A stretch of 64,000 nt of DNA from positions 558,001-622,000 of the forward strand of contig OY754475.1 in NCBI GenBank assembly GCA_963575645.1, given 5' to 3'. Positions 10,751 to 25,791 of the stretch are shown piece after piece; position 1 is the stretch's first letter; each line of letters opens with the position of its first letter. The position numbers were made by a program, and so were the translations under genes. The notes beneath the pieces are model-generated. The model made no database searches. It was not told the origin of the DNA and saw nothing but the letters and a program-made list of their open reading frames with translations. The stretch is from Xanthostigma xanthostigma. Taxonomy: Eukaryota > Arthropoda > Insecta > Raphidioptera > Raphidiidae.

Positions 10751-12280
10751 AACTTCAAAGCTAATGTGTCGCCATCTTTCAAGGAACCTTTTGCGAATTT
10801 AAAAATTATATTTTTTTCGAGTGTGAAAGTCCCTTAAGTATTTCAAAACAAATTATTCCGCGGATGTTTAAGTAGATCTCCAGTGGGCGACCACTGACCA
10901 CGACTTTGATATCCTCCGGTTATACGTTTGCTTTTTTTTCCAACTTCTATGTAACAATATTTGCGAGTAAGTGGCGTATATAGAAATGTGGGCGCAACCA
11001 GATGTAGGTTTGCACAAAATTAAAACACGCGCCAGAAAAACAAAAGCTAAGACTGTTTTTTTTTGTCTTACAGTTGCATCTACGTGTCGAGATAAAAACT
11101 GTATTTAATGTTTTGACTTTAATAATTTGGTTAAATTAGGTGCGTTATAAATATCAATTATTTTACTCAATATCTCTTTTTTATTCACACTTCATCGGCC
11201 ACAGAGAAGGTAAAACATGTTTTGTTATAAAAGGGCTTTTGAAATATATCACTATCTTTGCAGGCCAAATGTCAATTTCCCATCTCTAAAGGTTTTTTAC
11301 TATAGTTTAATTACCGACCCTTGAAAACGACTAGCAATGGCTTCAGCCAAGTGTGGCAGGATTATTCCAACTTCAAAATTTGTAAAATAAATGTATCATA
11401 ACTATTTTGGAAATAAATAAATGTAAAAAAATCGGGTACCATGTAAGAGTGTGGTATTTAAAAAATGTATAGCTATAGCAAACTTTAACCAATCACTTTT
11501 TGACGTTGAAAGCTATAAAATACATTCTTTCATAATTACAGTAAAACAGAACGTTTTAATCTATTTTAAAGTCAAGCATATATATAACATTTTTATTTAA
11601 AACAGACATTGACAGCGGATTTTATTTTCAAGTTTTTTTCATTATCAATTTTAAAAATAACTCTTATCTTTGTAATAAAATCAAGACGGTATTCGATCGT
11701 AAAAACGTTTTTTTAATTCGTTTTGAACATTTAAAAACCATAAACTGTTTGACTGATACAATTATGCCGGTCAAACTTTGTTAATTGCGAATAATTAAGG
11801 CGGCTTGCACACAAACCAATCAAATCGAAACAAACAAATGTCATTAGATTAAGATTTTCTGTTTTTAGCCGGCAGTAAAAACCGCATTTAAAACAAAGAT
11901 TAATTGACGGTTATGCAACCCGACATAACTGTGATATTTTTATTTCTGTATCGTTTACTCTCATGATAGAGCAATAAAATTATTAATTGCCGATCAAAAG
12001 GTGTCAGAGTAATGTGTTTGATGCGGAGGCATTGATCATAATATACTTAATATGATTCGTTGTTAAACAAACAAAAATAAACACAACAGACAAAGAACAA
12101 GCCAACTATATAATGAAGAAATAATAACAACGTTAAGTGTTCAACATAGCTGAAGTTCAGAATGATCAATTTGCGCTACCAATTCAATCGCCATCAATGG
12201 CAGTTATCAGTTCTTGGGGCGTCAGTAGGGCAAGAACCCTAAAAAAGTATCTAGATTTATTTTATTTTTAACGTTCTGAT

Positions 12281-12791
12281 AATAGGTCATATGCATAAAA
12301 CTCCAAATTGGTTAAAATTTTTATTTCGAAATATATTTTAGTTCTTGATCATATACGTAATGGTTATTTTATTAATCTAATCACTGAAAAAAATACAACT
12401 AATAAAAAAGAAATGTAGAAAATAAGCGCTATTTTCGAATTCTCAAAACGCATCGTGACGTCAGAGTATATATCAACAACAGTTTCCATGACGACGATGT
12501 CGTCTCACAGTAAGATTATATCAGTATTTAGAGAAAACAACAAATAAACTTCATTTAGATTTTAGAACATTGACAATTTGACATCAAGGTTGGCATGCAT
12601 CGTATATCATGACGTCACATAAGCCCGCGAACATGGCCGATTGTTTAAACTGTCTATTTTTGAATGTGGAATTTAATATTTTTTTTCTTATGATAATATT
12701 ACATTTTTAAATGATTATCAATTTTTTTCCGTATTATGGTTGACTAAATAATCTATTAAAAATATAAAAAAAATCATGCATATGACCTATT
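12281..12791. mobile_element. MITE with AATAGGTCATATGCAT ends
   Basis: AATAGGTCATATGCAT at the left end is repeated in inverse at the right end, 510 bp apart. The interior has TGACGTCA-like motifs and no open frame of note. Confidence 0.6.
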
Positions 12792-15700
12792 GGTTAAAAA
12801 TTGAAGGCTTCTTCGGGAAGATTTCAAAATCAACTTGCACCATCAGGAGGCGTCGAAATCAGATTGCTCTTGGGAGACCTCTACTAACCAATTCGTCGTA
12901 TATAACTTTGTTATTGTTAGAGTAATTTAAAAATTATTCTAAAACCAACGAGAAAGCGATGTTTCCGACGTTGCAACGCTGTTACGATCCAAAGCTATCA
13001 GTTTGCGTGGGGACCGCGCTATTATAAATCGTTGGATGAGCTCCGACACGCGCGTTATCTGCCTGACAGGCAGACAAGACAGATTCCCTACGGAGTATGG
13101 CTATTAGTATTGCAGTTTTACGGCCTACTCGTTCCACGCGACTATTGTTGAGCCGACCATTATAAATACATTGTGATAATTCTGTAATATTCTACGCCAA
13201 AATCAAAAATCAGTTGCTACGTCACTCAAGCTTTTCTTTCAGGCGATTCGAGATGTATTAAAAAACCAGGAGTTTTTTTTATTATTTACAATTTATGTAC
13301 CTAAGGCTTGTAAAATATTAAGCGCAATATTTTTTTTCAAATTTATTTCTAGCTAGAAACCTTCAATTTTATTTTTATTATTCGGTAATTTACTCGGAAA
13401 CAAATTCTTCGCTTAGATTCAAGCACGCCGCTTGAATAAGACGCTTGGAGACATCAACTCTCGATCAGGCGACGAACCTGTAAATATGCAATCGCTACAG
13501 AACCTTTGGTGTTTGTTTAACATATCTTTGGACGATTGTCTATAGTAGATAAATATTTTCCACTTTAATTGGGAAGTTTATCGAAGACTTTAAGACATTT
13601 TTACCGCTGAAATTTCACAGCGCACCGATAAAACCCTCTGCCGTTAAAAAACAAATTGAGAATTGAATGCAAAGTACGACCCCTAATTTTACTATTGTAT
13701 GATCTGCGATTACAATTGGTAGACGTGCTGCATTAGAACGTCGTCGCGGCATAAATTAATTTATTGTTTCAGACGCTCGACAACTAAATTCATTAGCGAC
13801 TACATATTTTATTGCTTTTTTGTTACAGAAGTTTTAAAGTCTCCGTGATTTTGCAGTTAATAACGACATTTATGACTTGTTTGAAAAATTATTGTCCAAC
13901 TTCGCTATTAATTAAGTTTTAAGTATGTCAGAGAATTTTTTTAGAAAATTAAATTCAATGTCGTTGACACTATAAAGTTTTTGTTAAGAAGAAAAACAAT
14001 ATTAGCCAAATGGCCAATGGCGGTGACGAAGGAAGCTGAACTTAATGACACAAATTATTGCCATTAAAGGTACGGTCACATCTGACCTCTATATGAAAGA
14101 GTTTTTCTTGATTTTCATGTTACGTTTGTTTATTTTTTCTGGTCTTTCTTTTGTAATTTATTTTATTTAAAAGTCTAAAACACGAATTTTGATTTTGAAT
14201 TATTGTCTTCGAAGTTTTTTTAAAAAAAAAAATGTACGTCTATAGCTGCAACCGTTAGCAAAAAAAATTTGGAAATTATCCTTGAAAAAAATATTTTTCC
14301 AAAAAGTGAAAAAAAAATTTTTTTTCGTGTTCTTTGAAACAAAAATTTAAAACTTTTTTATTTAAAAAAATATACGTGAAACTCCTTTCGAGGTATTTTG
14401 AACAAAAATAGAGACATCTGAATATTTTCAGATTTTTGACGAGTTCTTCGATCTAGTGTGACATCACATTTAAAATAAGAAACTACAAAATTATAGGTAA
14501 CAATTTAATGTGAATTTAATTAGCTAGCGGTGGGTTTTTTTCTAAATCTAATAAACGTCAAAAACATATCAAATCTCGGTAATAAAAAGCAACCCGCTAT
14601 CAATATGAACCGACGTCAAACAGTTGTCGCAGAAAAGTCGTAAAAAAATATAATAGTTCTCTAATGAGCTAAATTCTCTATAACATTTAATACGGACAGA
14701 ATACAGTAAAACCTACGTATATTGGCCACATGCGATTTCACCAAAATATTACGGGTGGACAACTTAAAAATGGTTATGAAAAAACATCGTAACAAAAGAC
14801 GTTATTAACTTGAAATTTTTGTAATTATAGGTATATTTATTTAGGCATAGACATAACCAAAGACGTACTTGGTCTAAATTTTTTTGCAAACATTTCAAAA
14901 TTATTGCAAAGTCGTCATAATTGTACGTCTAATCTCAAACAAACTGACCTTTTTTATACTACTTTGCAAAATGTATCTGCAGAAATAAGAATTTTCTGAC
15001 GCCAAAGTTCTATAACAAAAAATAATTTAAACAGTCCTTGGGTATGACACTAATTATTTTAAAATTAACCTTGGTTAATGGTTATGGACGCTCGATAATT
15101 AAGGTTATTGGTGTCCTTGGGTGCGCAAATAACCCATTATAATAAATAGTACATTTAGAAATTGTATAAAAAAACATCTGTCATCTAGAAGACTTGCTAA
15201 TATTTTCTTCTGACCATAAAATGATATAATAATTATATGTTTTGAATGGCAAGGCCGGGTTGATCGACCTACCTTCAGATTTTGATATATTATAAACTGC
15301 TTAATTATACGTTAAACGAAAATAGACTTTTACTGAACGAAAATAGAAAATCGTAGGAATATAATAAATTGTTTTCCCTCTCTTTCTTCCTTTGATTTGT
15401 TGACAATAAAATATTCATCAAAAGTGTACATCGTGACGGTGATTTGATATAAGAATTATAATAAAAATTTTTATTTATCTCAAAGCTATAAAATTAATTT
15501 TTAATGGGTTTTTTACCTAGCGTTGGAAGTATCTATGTGCTAAAAACGCAGGCCTGCATTAGAAGATTTTTTTACGGCCAATCTTATAGCAACGGCTGCT
15601 TCAGTTAGGCTCAACGAAAACAAATATTTAATCGATTGTCTCGATTCATGTCAGGTTCCTCGAGAGATGGCAGTTTATTAATATTATATTAAAAATAGTC

Positions 15701-17033
15701 TGTACATATAGGTAGAATCTTTTTCTGTACAGAATCTGAGAACTGGGGGTTTGCAATGCCATAATATAAGCAACAGAATCCCCAAAGATCTTGACTATTT
15801 TCACGTTCAAATTGTTTCTTTTTTTTGTAATACTTCACTGGAAACAACTATTTTAAACACAAAGTTGCTCATCTACTAGAAAAATCGATTGACTGCGGTA
15901 GTATATAATTTACAAAATTTTAATGTGCAACACTTTGGCTTGTCAAATTATAGGTTGCGAATACAAATTATCAGGTATTTGGTTTGATTAGAAGTTGATA
16001 CTGACTATAAAATTATCATCTTTTACGCTTGGGAATTTTCGAATTTCCGAGTCTTTTTTTATATAAAAACTTAAATCTAAAAAAAAAAAATAATTGGAAA
16101 ATATAAATTCTCTCTTTATAGGCACTGAAATTAAAAATGTCGATGGATTTTTTTATCATGAAATTAAAAATATAGTTAACATCCCCAAATTATGACTGCA
16201 ATTTTTGTTTTTCTGCTGTGTATATGATTGAATTAAAATGTAGAAGTTTATGCTGAACTTGGCCTAATTAAGTAATAATATTTATTTTAGGACATTTTTA
16301 TTTTTTTGTTAAATTAATATTAAAAGCTGATTTTGGTGTACAATAAATTATACTTCAAAAACATTACCCTCTTTCTGGAGCTGTCGGGTGAAATACTGAA
16401 CACTTACTATACCAATATAATTATTTTTTTCACGAAAAACTTCTTACATTTAAATTTTGAAAGTACCTATGCTGAGGCACTTTTAAATATTGATAAAGGG
16501 TTATATTTTATGTTATATTACACGATACAAAATTATTTACACTAAATTTTATTTTTTAAAAATGCCTGGGTTTATTATTACCTATAAAATTGAAAATCCG
16601 TTTGGCAAATAAATGTCAAAATAATTACAAAATATTATTTAAAAGAAGTGCTTACCGTCAAAAATATTTTATTTCGATCCATTATCACACAAATTAAAAT
16701 TTCAATAATTTAAAAAATCAGTTCATAACGTTTTTTTAAATTCACAGCACAATTTTTTACACAACTCGCGTAATTTGTTTTAGTTAAATATTGTTGTCAG
16801 CTATTATCACGACGCTCGATTGTTACATAAGGATGGGTCCTGACCAATCGTATCTAATTTATATACCGGCATTGTGAAAAAGAAGAGCAAATACTTGGCT
16901 TCTAAAACTCAGCACAAATTCGACTGCTTATGATAATATATTCCTTCCCGTAATTTTGTTTTCTTGCAGTAAAGATGGTAAAAGGATCCCATTTTTACAT
17001 TTTTAGGTTGTGTTTTCGGAATGACATCAATAA

Positions 17034-17200
17034 GGCCTAGTTTATATGAGAGACTTTCAACGCGCGTTATATGATAACGCGCGTTCAACGCGCCACCAAC
17101 GCGCGTTATCATATAAACAGTTCTATACAATAATTTTTATAGAAACTGTAAACGCGCGTTGGGCCAACGCGCGTTGAACGCCTCTCATATAAACTAGGCC
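17034..17200. mobile_element. Harbinger-like palindromic MITE
   Basis: A 167-bp element with inverted ends GGCCTAGTTTATATGAGAG, flanked on both sides by TAA. The 3-bp TAA duplication and GG start fit the PIF/Harbinger superfamily. The motif AACGCGCGTT or its parts occurs several times inside, so the whole element folds into nested hairpins. Confidence 0.75.
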
Positions 17201-19643
17201 TAACTCTTTAATACTAGTAGTTACGTAACTTATATTTCAAAATAAATGTTTACGAACAATTGTTAAAGTTTCTGGGTTCATTCGTAAATTGCGCAATTGA
17301 TTAATTATCGTTGGTACTAAGGTACATAATTACCTACCAGTTACTAATTTTTATTGTTATCTACATTTTTAGAGTAAATAGTTATTTTTTAAGGCAGCCA
17401 CATAGGGATGACCATTCCATCGATTCGTTGTAAGTTTCGAGAGAGATGAATGCTCGATGAAGCGTGGAAACCGCGTATTGAAACGTGCTTTTGTTTCAGA
17501 ATCTCGTGCGGTCGTGAAGTGCCGCCTATCGACTTCCTACTCATCAGATATGATATTATTGCCCATGGTGAGATCCGAACCAGTGCCATCGGGGGCCGTT
17601 CGCACACCGCCTATTCGGTAAGAATTACATATTATATATTTTTTATTTATATTTTATATATATGTATGATTAGCAATGCATTTTCAACTGCAGACAACGC
17701 GTTTCTTTTTCTATAATCAAAAATAATTTTTGAAAAAGTACTTTCAAGGCGTTAGCAACAGCAAATTTATGAATTGCGATATTTTTCAGGAGCATATTTA
17801 AAAAAATGGCCAACCTAACTTGTCTAAGATTTTTTTTTAAAATGAACGGAGATTGTGTACAAAATCGTATTTTTTTAATCTAAAGATTATTATTAATAAT
17901 TTATTTAGCTAAATAACTATTGTGTAACCATGGCAAAAAATATGTCAATTAAAAATATTAATAAATTGTGTCTTAGTACAAAAATAACTAACTAAAAGAA
18001 TTAACCACAAAGTAAAATGCAGAAACCAATAGAATAAATTTCAAAAACGATATTTTAATTTTGTTTGTAATATTTTATAGTACAAGAATCAAATCGAAAT
18101 TAAATTAAAAATTTTTACGGTTAGAAGAAACGGCGCGCTCCTGAGTTTTCATCTATTTTTATTAAATATTGTGAATTTGACCCGTTCAAGTAGAAAAAAT
18201 CGATTTTCCCACGTTTGGAGTTTAAAGCAATTTATTATTCCCATAATTATTTGCAATAATTATTTCTGTCAAAATACACCCATCTCATTTACCTTACGTT
18301 TAGTGTTGTATCCGTAAACACGCAAGAAATTACTGTTTACAAAAAAAATTAAGGTTCGTTGCTTATTCGCTCATTGACGTCTAATTTGTACGAACGCGAA
18401 TCCTGGCTTCGTACGCCCGTTGAAATGTTTGTGCGTTGAACTCTCGCGATTAATTAAATAATTTAAAGCGTTGATTGACATTTTGATAATGACCCACTTT
18501 TTATAATCAATACAAATTTGCATTATCGGGTGTTCACAATTAAAATATAGTTGGCTCCGTTCTTCATTTTTTTTTTTTGAGGTAAAACTTTTTTAGGCGC
18601 GTTTTGTGAATTTCGCGAAGGGCAACTCCATGAGTTGCCATTTCAGTATCTCGGTGATGGATACTCCTTGCCGCTAACAATATATTATGTATGTTTAACA
18701 TGTTTTACTTCAACTGGGCGTAAAGGTTACACGCACACTTCTTTGTCAGTCGGTTATGAACTTCAATTTTATCAGGCATTAAAAAATACTTCAGATAAAA
18801 TAATAAAATTCTCGTTACAGTGAATATTACAGAATTCAGGTTTTGAAGTTTGTAACAAAATTGACTGTTATTTTTTTTTATTTGAGGACACTCAGTACAT
18901 TATTTATAAAACAATACGCCACCATATTGTGCCCGCATTTTATCATAAAAATATTAATAATGTCAAAATATGTGTCACAGTAATATTAGTATACGAAGAT
19001 CGAATAAAATGTTAGAAATAAAAAAAATATAATTGAATGAAAGCGTAGCTTTGTCTGTAATTATTTGTAAGTTATTGTAACGAAATTTCGATATACCTAT
19101 TTACAGTTTATACGCTATCAATTTGTGTCTCATTGTTTATCAAAAATCAAAAAAATATATATATTTCAAAGACCATATCGGGTCGATCATTTTAAAGCGA
19201 GCAAATATTGTTTATCAATTTTCTTTTGCGCGGTCTATTCTTCAAGTCAATGTACTAATTAAATGCATTTGCCGTTTTTAAACAACCCACGAACGTCGTT
19301 CTGAATTAAAGTACTAAGTAGATACAATGTTATCAAATGGCATAATTAATTGTAGTAGATTTTTAGTACAGCAACATAATTTCTAATTAAATTGGCCAAC
19401 ACCTACCAACTTCGGTTGTAGGTTTCAACTAATGTACCTACTTCACGTCATCGCCAGAACCGTTGTCTTTGGGTACTTTATGCGGTCAAGGTATATACCT
19501 ACTGGATTTTTAAGTTTTCCAAATGACGCCTTTATTACAGCGGAAAATGTTTTCCACCTACTAATTTTACTCTGATTTCAATTATTCCGTTACGAATAAT
19601 ACATGAATTTAATTTACCGTATTTTTGTTTTATTTTATTTTAA

Positions 19644-19730
19644 ACGCCGAGCGTGTAGCGTTTCGTATTCTGTTACAAGCCCTCAGTTACCAGGTTCTAA
19701 TACGAGATTAAAAAATCTCATTAAAAAATA
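19644..19730 (+). repeat. tRNA-like SINE head (degenerate)
   Basis: GCCGAGCGTG (A-box-like) and CAGGTTCTAATAC (B-box-like) are spaced as in a long-variable-arm tRNA. It aligns by eye with the better copy at 33237-33300. Confidence 0.4.
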
Positions 19731-20951
19731 AATAACTGCATTTCTAAAAATACCTCCGTTGTTGAGCGTCTGTAAATTGCATTTGAAAAATAAAAAAAAA
19801 TCGAGGACATTAATTGCCACAATTATCTGGGCGTAGTACGGATTAAGTTTTTATCAAAAGTATTAATCGTGTGTCGATTTCTGTGAAATAAATAAACTTT
19901 GAATTCGCCAAAAAAATAAAAAACCGGACATGAATTGACAGTCGTAAAGTCTACCGAATTTAATCGCGTGTAGGTTTGACGCGAAGTTTCAAATAAACCG
20001 CGCATTTTATTACGGCTATCCTTATTTGTTGAAAGGCTGTAATAGAGATAACAAAAGTCTTATTGTTCAACTGTTTTTGGCAATAAGTACCGGTACCTAT
20101 TTTTGGCTATAAAAATAATTGGAGTGATATGCTGATTTTTTTTCTTACATTTTTACAGTTGCAGAAATTTTATCGTTTCTACCTCGTTTATATTTTTATA
20201 CATTTTATTTAAAAAAATTTTTTTAAATCGGTTTAGAATAAAGCAAAAAAGAGTGTATATTATTTTCAAAAAGAGATGTTCAGAACGTCAAATAAAAAAT
20301 CGATTTTATTGTGACTTCATTTGTAGTAGCAAAGATTTTTTATTTTACCAACCATAAATTAAAGAAAGAAACGGTAAATATATTATATCGATTTATGGAA
20401 ATTGAAATCGGAATAACGTCGAATTTCATAAATAATTGGACGAATAAACGAGGAATAAACCGACCAATAACGTTTAACTGTAACGTCTTAACGTATTACG
20501 AGCCCGAAAAGGCAACAAGAAAATATATTATTAGAAAAAAAGTAATAGAAATAATGATATAAATTAGAAAAAAAAGAAGTTCAGTCAGGTTCATATAACC
20601 TACACAAAGATGTCTCTATTGCATCTAACAAGCAATTGATTTTATTATTGGATGTATTGATATGCTGCGTTTACATAAAACATTTCACATTTTATACATT
20701 AAAAATCTGGTCAAAATAAACTTGACTTTTCTACTGCATTTTCAGTGCTGAAAGAATAATTATATTTCATCATCTTCTGATGAGACATTGACAAGTTTGA
20801 AATAATGTTCCTATTGTACTTGCATCTCCTATATCTAGATCTTTTTAAATCTTCTCTAACTTCTACTCGCAGCTCTGCGCTGGTTTTGAAACAAATTACT
20901 TCCCAGAACACATATCTCTGATAGGGAACCATTTGGTGTGTCCAGTTTAGG

Positions 20952-21254
20952 GACACACGACAGCAGATCGGATTGCCAACTGATCTGTCTGTGATTTTAG
21001 GGAATGGCCCAGAAAATATCGATCTGCTGTTTCGATTTTTAAAAGAGACCGGTCTTAATCGATTTCTTTGATTTTATTTATTTATTTGTTATTTGTTTTT
21101 GTTACTTGTTATTGTTTATTGTTAATTTATAGAGCTTATACAACTCCTTTTTTGTTAACAATTGTTGTTGATTTTTTGTTTTTTATCGTTTATTCTGATG
21201 TTTTTTTTTTAATTATATAGACGCTGATGACCTCAGCTGTTTAGCGTCTATAAT
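20952..21254 (+). mobile_element. LINE 3' remnant with conserved tail hairpin
   Basis: The plus strand from 20952 to 21071 is open for 39 codons ending FLKETGLNRFL and a stop, the style of a non-LTR retrotransposon ORF2 C-terminus. At 21220-21254 follows GACGCTGATGACC, a short loop, then GCGTCTATAAT, a stem-loop that recurs at 47842-47877, 58297-58332 and 60012-60050. It is a truncated, dead copy. Confidence 0.5.
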
Positions 21255-24200
21255 TCACGATCTCTCTCTCTCGAATGGCTCTTCGACTCTCGCACAGAGT
21301 AAACCTTTCCCTATAGGCTTAAGTCATACTCGTTCGCGGTAGGTTACCGTGACAGCTGCCGGGAGTGATTTAAAGCTTTTAAAATAAAATCCCCAACCGA
21401 GTAAATCCGTTCTCAATAACGATGCGTGTAAACGTACAATCGGCGTTAACAATTCCGTCCTACATAAGTCACGGTACACATAATATAAATGCGGCGTTAT
21501 TTGTCTCTCTACATTATTGCGTACCTGTATGGCTCGATCGGTAAGTCAGGAATCTGTTGTAGCACGGGCGCGCGCGTCCATAGCTGACCGCGAAGTGTGG
21601 GGGAACCACAGCAAAGCACACCGTGCGGCTTGATTAAGCGTTTTGTAAAATGGCACAACTATCGGGTTTTAAAACGCCACGATACTGTACAGTGCGATTA
21701 CTGTAAACTGAACCGATCGAGAATTTCTCCCGTTTCTACACACCTTTCGGGAAAATGTTATTCTTCTGAATTTAATAGAAATATTTTTGAAATTTTCAAG
21801 TCTAGTACTCCGGGTGCCATGCTTTATATTCAGCTATATTATTTATAGCTTAGAATACGGACATACATCATATATATATATTATTTTTTTGTATTGTTAT
21901 ATAATACTTACCTTTTTTTCGTTCCAAACTTCTATTCGATATAACGAATCGATAGCTTAAAACCTTCGCGAAATGATGCCACGTATTGTGAACAAATCTC
22001 ATTCAAATCGGATAAGTGAATCTCTTGCCATAATCGTACATACATAAAAACCTATATTTACCTTTACTCTGAATTTAGACCAGTTATAAGTTCTTTGTCA
22101 GAGACGTCGGTCCGTTTATCGGGACAGCACTGTAGTCGCGTATGAGATGGCGCAGTGGGCGGTGCCCTTGCGAGGGTGGCTGAACATTACCTTTAATGAT
22201 TCAACGCCTCAATGCACTTGTTGCACATTTTTATAAAACTACTATAAAAAAAATATTTAAATTGGCTGTTAAACGTAAGGTCAATGCTGCGGACGACTAC
22301 AGTGAAACCTTACGTGTTGTGAATATACTTTTTAAACTAGTTTTTCGCGTCTGCAGATTGCAATTTGATGCTATTTAAATATTGTCGTGGAGCGTTGAAG
22401 TGGAAATTTGCTCTATCAACAATTTTTAAAATTACTAAAATATATTTTTCTATAAAAAAAAACTTTTGTAAATTTGTGGTTGTAGAAATTTTATAGTGGA
22501 ATAGATAACAAAAGTTACCTAATTTTTACGTAAGACTTATGTTATGTTCCTTATTTGTTGCGTGTAAAAAGGTTTGACTGTATAACCGTTAATGGCACCC
22601 ACATCTTTGTAAAGTTGTGTAACAAATATTTTATTTATTTATTCATCTATTTTATCAAACATTTAAGTACACTTAATGATTACTACATTTTATATTGTTG
22701 TAAAATACTTCCTACCAAATTTGGTGGATTGGTAACACTGTTGTAGGTTGGTAAAATGCACTTGTAGAGATACTTGAGTAAACACAATAATGAATATCTT
22801 ATAGTTTCGTTCTGTATGTTTTTTTTTCTAAAGGTTTAATATCACCAAAAATTTTAATACAGAAAAGTTAATTTAAAAAAAATTTAAAGTCTACATGACG
22901 TTTAAAAGTCTATGGAGGCAATAAAAAATCGATATATAGCTTAAAAAATGTCGATTTAAAGCGTTAAAATCGAATTTTCAACAGGAGACTTCAATGCTCG
23001 CATAAGCGACGAACCTAATAATAATAGAAATATTTTATCTTAAGTTTCAAGGCGTTTTTGGTGAGCGTTTAGACTAATACTCTTTAAGATTATGAAATTA
23101 AATTAAAATTGATAAATAAAAAAACTAAATTTTACTAAAATGGCGGACTGTATAAGCCCACGAATATTTTTTTTTTAATTATTTAATATTTATGGACCTT
23201 TCGGACGGAATCAAGTTAACATATATTTACTATGTTTTTAATATTCATTGACGTTAACTGTACTGCCTACAAGTATTAGAATTTTATTAGCTGTAAAATT
23301 TTATAACTTTATTCGTAAAGTTCTCGTTTTGTAAAAAAAAATTAATATCATATAAATTATTTACGATACCAAATTAGGAATATCTTTCTGTGCGTCATCA
23401 AGTCCATTTAACTTACTGGGGAAAATAGGGAAAACCATTTGCGATAACATTAACCCTAAATAAATTTTGAGTTGATTGATCATAGCCTGGATCGTTGGGA
23501 TGTGATTTATATGGCGTAATCACAATAGGATTATTACAATCCCTCCTCCAATTCCCAATTTGTTATTTGAAAAATCTAAGCTGCAAGTTCAATTTTCAAT
23601 TTATTATATCCTTCTGTTTTTGTTTGTAAAATTGTATAAGTAATTATAAACTAATGGATATTTTCTGTAGAAAAAACTACCAAACAGGAAGCTTAAATAG
23701 TGTTCAAAGCAATAATTAAAAAAACCCTCGCAATAATAAATAACCGATGACAACAATCGATAAAATATAATTAATTGTTGAACTTCTGACAACTCAATTA
23801 GCGTGGCTGTAAAAATTAAACAGGAATCGCAATAAACAAACCAAGTTCAAGTTCACCTCTTTAAGATGCTACAGATAATCGACTAGTTGAACGATGTTCT
23901 TTTATTATTAAACAAAAAAAACTCGACCAATGTAAATAAATCAAAAAAACAGTCGACGCCTACAATGTATAATCTGTACAACAGTAATTTGCTCGTGTTT
24001 AGACACTTTGAGATTTTTAATTTAGTTTCAATGGCAGAATAACGCAGCATGGATCGTCCTTCTTTGGAAATTGCTTTGTAGGTGTCTAATGTAGTTAAAT
24101 CCGATCGGTAGGAGTAAAGTCGGATTCACACGTTCGTTGAAAAAGCATAACGATTTAATATGTCTTGAACAGACTTTAAGAAAAGCGATACATCCTCTCA

Positions 24201-25650
24201 ATTTTTCATGTTTAATTTTTTTAAACACTTTCTTTTTTCGAATCAGCTATAATCAGACCCACTTCATAATGAGGTGTTATTTTTTCTAATTAATGTTTGT
24301 TTGTTCGCGGTTTTACGTAAGACCGGATCCACCATATGTTGCTCGGCACTTCTTGACATCTGGAGATGGTCTGTTTCAAATCAGTAACGCGCAATATTTA
24401 CAATAAATGCAGAATGCATATATAAATATATATATGTACAGCTCGCGTCATTTAAGTACTCTACAAGTGAAGGTCAAAGAAATTACAAACTTATTAAATT
24501 TTCTTGCTGTTATTTTTTGTATCGATTAGTTTCGACAACAAATTCTTGCAAATTACTGTGATAAGAAAACCAGAGGACTCCATATTTCCAGCTATTATAT
24601 CTCACGAGATTTTGAAGCGCTTATCTCGGAAACAATTTTGATAAAACTTTGTCTTTAGATGTGTTATCGTGAAATGAAAATGGCATATATTTTACCTCAG
24701 TTCAGATAAATTCTATTTTCTATTTAATTTGTATATGGGGGGCTTCGATATATTGACATAGTAGAAAACATTTTTTTATTTTTTTTGTATCCACTAGAAT
24801 TAATATTTATAATTTTCGATGCATCGAAGCCCTCTAAATATAAATAAAAAAGAAAATGGTACTTGTCTGGGCTGAGATAAATAAATGCTGTTTTCTGTTT
24901 TATTATTTAAGAGCTAAATTGTCACATCCAGAAAAGTAAAATTGGAATAAATAAAATATTAATTGGATGTCAAAATGGCGGAACCTGTAATCGGATAGCG
25001 TGTGTTTTATGATCACGTATGTGTAACAATTTCACTTTTTAGTCAGTTCATCAGAAACTCGCATTTAATGTGTTTATTTTCTGTTTCACTCGTTTTCTCT
25101 TTTGAAAGAATTAAATTGTTGTATGGAGTTGTTAAACGCATAGATTCAAGTATGCGATAAAGTGATATAATTAAAGTATCTACTTTTAATCTTATCTGAT
25201 CAAACAATGTTCCGCGACTGCCTCCTGCAAATAAATTATAACAAATTCCGTAAAAATATATTTCGCATGTTTCTAGGGCAAGATATATTATATGTATTTA
25301 TTATATACGAGTATATTTTGATTTTCATTCTAAATCTACCTTAAAAGTGTTTTTAGTACTGAGTGCTAAGAAAGGTTTTATTTCAAAACTAATTTAAAAG
25401 TCGTACAAAGAAAAAATCGTAAAAATGTTCGCGTAACGAAAAAAATTGCAATTTTAAAAATAATGACGGCTTAAAAAGGAGAAAATAAAAAGCAAATAAA
25501 CCATATAATTTTGTCATTTTCCATATAATTTATTTACAAAAATACAATGACAATACAAATATCTATACTACAATATAAAATAATATTTATAAAAATATAA
25601 TACCTACAAAAATATGGTATACATACGTAAAATAGTTTTGTTCTATGTAG

Positions 25651-25791
25651 ATGTCGCCGGGATATTGTCAAACCCGTGATATTATAATTTCACTTAGTGA
25701 AATTATAATATCACGAATCTTTGTCAATCGTGATATTGTAATTTCACTAGTGAAATTACAAAATCACGGATTTGACAATATCCCGGTGACA
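25651..25791. mobile_element. double-hairpin MITE
   Basis: Ends are inverse copies of ATGTCGCCGGGATATTGTCA (one difference). Inside are two further hairpins built on CGTGATATT..AATTTCACT and its inverse, centred near 25696 and 25750. About 141 bp, no coding capacity. Confidence 0.75.

Noticed and set aside
17389-17716. Open frames on both strands over a less AT-rich segment
   Set aside because: Neither has a recognisable domain; a B-box-like motif suggests a retroelement fragment, but evidence is too thin to name it.
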